A stretch of DNA of 64,000 nucleotides from positions 930,001 through 994,000 of the forward strand of contig NZ_BAABWQ010000001.1 of assembly GCF_040370365.1 (NCBI RefSeq). The letters run 5' to 3'. A model generated the notes under the pieces. It made no database searches. It was not told the origin of the DNA and saw only the letters and a program-made list of their open reading frames with translations. Below, in pieces: positions 61,879 through 64,000 of this stretch. How positions within the stretch are numbered: position 1 is the first letter of the stretch; each line of letters starts with the position of its first letter. The translations under genes were made by a program, and so were the position numbers. The stretch is from Shimia sp040370365. GTDB lineage: Bacteria; Pseudomonadota; Alphaproteobacteria; Rhodobacterales; Rhodobacteraceae.

Positions 61879-62540
61879 ACGCCCCAACAGGTGCAAGACT
61901 GGACGCGCTGCGCGCGCAAGCTCAGCAAGACCATCGGGACTTGCGTGATCGTATCGGTCGTCTGTCCAGCGATTCCATTGATCTGATTTTGCGTCAGGCC
62001 CGCTCTCACTATGCGTGGACGGATAAGCCCATTCCAGATGGGCTGCTGGAAGAGATATACGAAATCACCATCAACGGCGCGACCAGCATGAACACCCTGC
62101 CCGCGCGTTTCATCTTTGTGAAATCGCCCGAAGGCAAAGCACGGCTCGCCAAATCGCTCAAACCACAAAACGTGCCGAAAATGATGGGGGCACCTGTCAC
62201 CGCTATCATCGCGCAGGACATGGAGTTTTGGAAAGAACTGCCTTTCTTGTTCCCACACGAAGACCGGCGGCACCTTTTTGACGGCAAGCCGGACTATGTT
62301 GCAGACACAGCAGACCGAAACGCCACCTTGCAGGGTGCCTACTTCATGATCGCCGCCCGCGCGGTGGGTCTGGACGTTGGAGCCATGTCGGGCTTTTCCA
62401 ACACGATCGTCGATGAGGAATTCTTCGCCGGCACAACCCTGAAATCCAATTTTCTGTGCAACATCGGCTATGCGGATGAAACAGCCCTGTTTCAGAAACT
62501 CCCGCGATTTAGCTTTGATCAAGTTTGCACCTACGCCTGA
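61875..62540 (+). CDS. Nitroreductase-family protein, RutE/malonic semialdehyde reductase type
   Basis: 221 residues. RutE-like features are GATSMNTLPARFIFV (FMN phosphate region; RutE has PTSMN-PARF), NATLQGAYFMIAARAVGLDVGAMSGFSNTIVDEEFF (RutE has MSGFDNA-VD) and a C-terminal LPRFSFDQV. RutE reduces malonic semialdehyde to 3-hydroxypropionate. Here the context is malonate and dicarboxylate metabolism, so a C3 aldehyde or related substrate is plausible. No other rut gene is present. It starts on the ATGA of the FAH gene. Confidence 0.82.
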   Translation: MNAPTGARLDALRAQAQQDHRDLRDRIGRLSSDSIDLILRQARSHYAWTDKPIPDGLLEEIYEITINGATSMNTLPARFIFVKSPEGKARLAKSLKPQNVPKMMGAPVTAIIAQDMEFWKELPFLFPHEDRRHLFDGKPDYVADTADRNATLQGAYFMIAARAVGLDVGAMSGFSNTIVDEEFFAGTTLKSNFLCNIGYADETALFQKLPRFSFDQVCTYA

Positions 62541-62552
62541 GGAGGCAAACCC

Positions 62553-63017
62553 GTGGCCATTCGAATGAAAACCGTCGTGACATATCGGACCACTGCCCAG
62601 TGTCCGACATCTGCGCGCACGGAAATCCCGATCCGCGATCTGAACGTCACAATCGACGAACCCGCAGAGCGCGGGGGCACAAACATGGGCGCGACCCCAA
62701 CAGAAACCGCGCTGACTGCGCTGATTGCCTGTACCAATGTGATTGGCCACAAGAACGCCAAGCGTCTGGGTGTCGACCTCGGCACAGTGACCATAGATGC
62801 AGACTGCAAATTCGACCGCCGCGGCGTGTTGATGGAAGAAGAAATCGATATCCCGTTTCCCGAAATCACACTCACGGTGAATTGCTCCACCTTGGCCAGT
62901 TTGGAGGAGCTGGCCAAGGTGGGGGCGGAAACGGCGAAGTACTGTGCGATTGCCAAACTTTTTGAAGCGGCCGGCACGGCTCTGACAGTGAATTGGGTCA
63001 AGACCGGCGAAGTGTAA
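62553..63017 (+). CDS. OsmC/Ohr-family protein
   Basis: 154 residues with GTG start at 62553 and GAGGAGGC-like ribosome binding 9 bases before. Both reactive cysteines of the OsmC fold are present: ALIACTNVIGHKNAKRLG and KYCAIAKLFEAAGTALTVNW. OsmC-like proteins reduce organic hydroperoxides or act on thiol adducts. It sits 12 bases after the RutE-like gene, and its role within a transport/catabolic operon is unclear. Confidence 0.85.
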   Translation: MAIRMKTVVTYRTTAQCPTSARTEIPIRDLNVTIDEPAERGGTNMGATPTETALTALIACTNVIGHKNAKRLGVDLGTVTIDADCKFDRRGVLMEEEIDIPFPEITLTVNCSTLASLEELAKVGAETAKYCAIAKLFEAAGTALTVNWVKTGEV

Positions 63018-63056
63018 TCAAAAGGACCTCAGGGTCCGACTTTCTGGGAGGAAAAA

Positions 63057-64000
63057 ATGATGAAACGCACCAAAATCAGCCTAATCGGCGCTGCACTGAC
63101 CGCCGTTATGGCGATGCCTGCGGCCGCACAGGAAAGCGTATCGGCCGTTGTGATCGATGGCTATCCGGACCGTGCTTTGTGGGTAAAGGAATTCTCGAAT
63201 TTCTTCATCCCAGAGGTGGACCGCCATCTGGCGGAAACCGGCGCATACAAGATGAACTGGCAGGAAAACTATGGCGGGTCGATCGTAAAACCAAAGGGCG
63301 TGCTTGAGGGCGTTCAGCTTGGCCTCGGCGATATCGGCATTGTCACCACGATTTTCCACTCTTCAAAACTGCCCAGCCAGGGGATTTCAGGGTCGACTCC
63401 ATTTGTTGCAACAGATGCCCGTGCTGTGGCCAAAGCAGTGGACGAAGTCGCGCGTGAGTTCCCCGCCATGCAAAACGAATTTGCGGCCCAAAACCAAGTC
63501 TACTTGGCAACCGGCGTTGTGTTGGACACCTACCAAGTATTCTGTTCTGACGAAGTGTCTTCGGTGTCTGACCTCCAAGGCCGCAAAATCGCAGGAGCGG
63601 GCCTGAACCTGCGCTATCTGGAAGGCATCAAAGATGCCGCTGGGGTGCGTGGCGGTTTGACCGATTTCTACAACATGCTTCAGACCGGTCTGGTGGATTG
63701 CGCAATGCTGTGGCCAGAAGCCGCCAAAACCTTCAAAATTGCCGAGGTCGCCCCCTTTATGCTGCGCGCGGACCTTGGCGCTGTGAATTCCAAGACGGTG
63801 ACGGTGAACGCCGACTACTGGGGCAAGCTGCCTGATGGTGTCAAAGAGGTCCTGAAAGCGGTTGCCATCGACTATCGCGACCATGTCGCAGGCATTGCAA
63901 TGGATCGTGCAGCGGCTTCGCGTGATGCATATGTCGCCGCGGGCGGCACAATTGTGGAACTGTCAGCTGAGGACCGTGCGGCTTGGGCCAATGCCATGCC
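63057..64000 (+). CDS. TRAP transporter substrate-binding protein (DctP family), cut by window end
   Basis: At least 314 residues, with the frame open to the edge. The start is at ATG 63057 (a second ATG follows at once) behind a strong GGGAGGA site. A Sec signal peptide (LIGAALTAVMAMPAAAQ) is followed by the DctP fold: WQENYGGSIVKPKGVLEGVQLGLGDIGIV, then DLQGRKIAGAGLNLRYL and ETGLVDCAML-like QTGLVDCAMLWPEAA. DctP proteins capture organic acids in the periplasm and pass them to a DctQM permease, expected just outside the window. Placed opposite matR-matA-matB and behind FAH and RutE-like genes, it may bring in malonate or a related acid. Confidence 0.92.
   Translation, partial: MMKRTKISLIGAALTAVMAMPAAAQESVSAVVIDGYPDRALWVKEFSNFFIPEVDRHLAETGAYKMNWQENYGGSIVKPKGVLEGVQLGLGDIGIVTTIFHSSKLPSQGISGSTPFVATDARAVAKAVDEVAREFPAMQNEFAAQNQVYLATGVVLDTYQVFCSDEVSSVSDLQGRKIAGAGLNLRYLEGIKDAAGVRGGLTDFYNMLQTGLVDCAMLWPEAAKTFKIAEVAPFMLRADLGAVNSKTVTVNADYWGKLPDGVKEVLKAVAIDYRDHVAGIAMDRAAASRDAYVAAGGTIVELSAEDRAAWANAM

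Noticed and set aside
61500..62750. Minus-strand frame of 416 codons opposite the FAH, RutE-like and OsmC genes
   Set aside because: It spans three clear plus-strand genes with family motifs and has no recognisable product itself.

Overview
The window reads as chromosomal DNA of a marine alphaproteobacterium of the Rhodobacteraceae (Roseobacter-like). The reasons are the gene content: carboxy(nor)spermidine genes, a glxBCD plus type III glutamine synthetase block, malonate genes matA/matB with a GntR regulator, TRAP transport and a nicotinate/isoquinoline-type molybdenum hydroxylase. Gene packing is tight, with many ATGA or GTGA overlaps. No rRNA, canonical tRNA, CRISPR array, integrase or complete insertion sequence was found.

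Layout. 0-2.5 kb: polyamine genes (end of carboxynorspermidine dehydrogenase, nspC, agmatinase). 2.5-7.3 kb: an AraC regulator facing a broken SDR gene, an intact SDR, and a two-subunit molybdenum hydroxylase. 7.5-12.7 kb: an unusual trio of an asparagine-synthetase-like PP-loop protein, a PAPS sulfotransferase, and an acylphosphatase fused to a cyanophycin-synthetase-like ATP-grasp ligase. 12.7-15.7 kb (minus strand): a deoxysugar (fucose/rhamnose type) oxidation operon with a frameshifted GntR regulator. 16.0-18.5 kb: a long ankyrin-repeat protein. 19-23.4 kb: single metabolic genes (FAH family, GNAT, LysR, YceI, SDR), closed by a strong intrinsic terminator.

23.6-51.3 kb is the main accessory feature: a contiguous extracellular contractile injection system (eCIS, Afp/PVC-like) operon. 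Its order is sheath, tube, zinc-ribbon gp26-like protein, Pro-rich protein, Pvc16-like cap, AAA+ ATPase, a small tape-measure-like protein, Pvc7-like baseplate protein, LysM adaptor, gpD-like hub, gpV-like spike, a small hydrophobic protein, gp25, two gpJ/gp6-type wedge proteins, a gpI-like beta-helix protein, and a DUF6519 beta-helix protein. Most junctions overlap or are only a few bases apart, so the operon looks co-translated. After it comes a 210-bp gap holding a tRNA-T-arm-like, terminator-tailed RNA candidate. A 1462-residue DUF4157 (eCIS core domain) protein follows, with coiled coil, hydrophobic and extremely Arg-rich segments. Its HExxH motif has lost the first His. A small unknown partner gene lies directly behind it.

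51.4-56.7 kb: an XRE-cupin regulator, then glxB-glxC-glxD and a type III glutamine synthetase (glutamate or N-methylglutamate/gamma-glutamylmethylamide metabolism). 57.0-60.9 kb (minus strand): a malonate operon (YciI, GntR, malonyl-CoA decarboxylase, malonyl-CoA synthetase). Divergent from it at 61.0-64.0 kb: FAH-family, RutE-like, OsmC-like and TRAP substrate-binding genes, the last cut by the window end. The divergent promoter region carries a perfect 12-bp palindrome.

All assignments come from reading the translated sequence and recalled family motifs; no database search was run.
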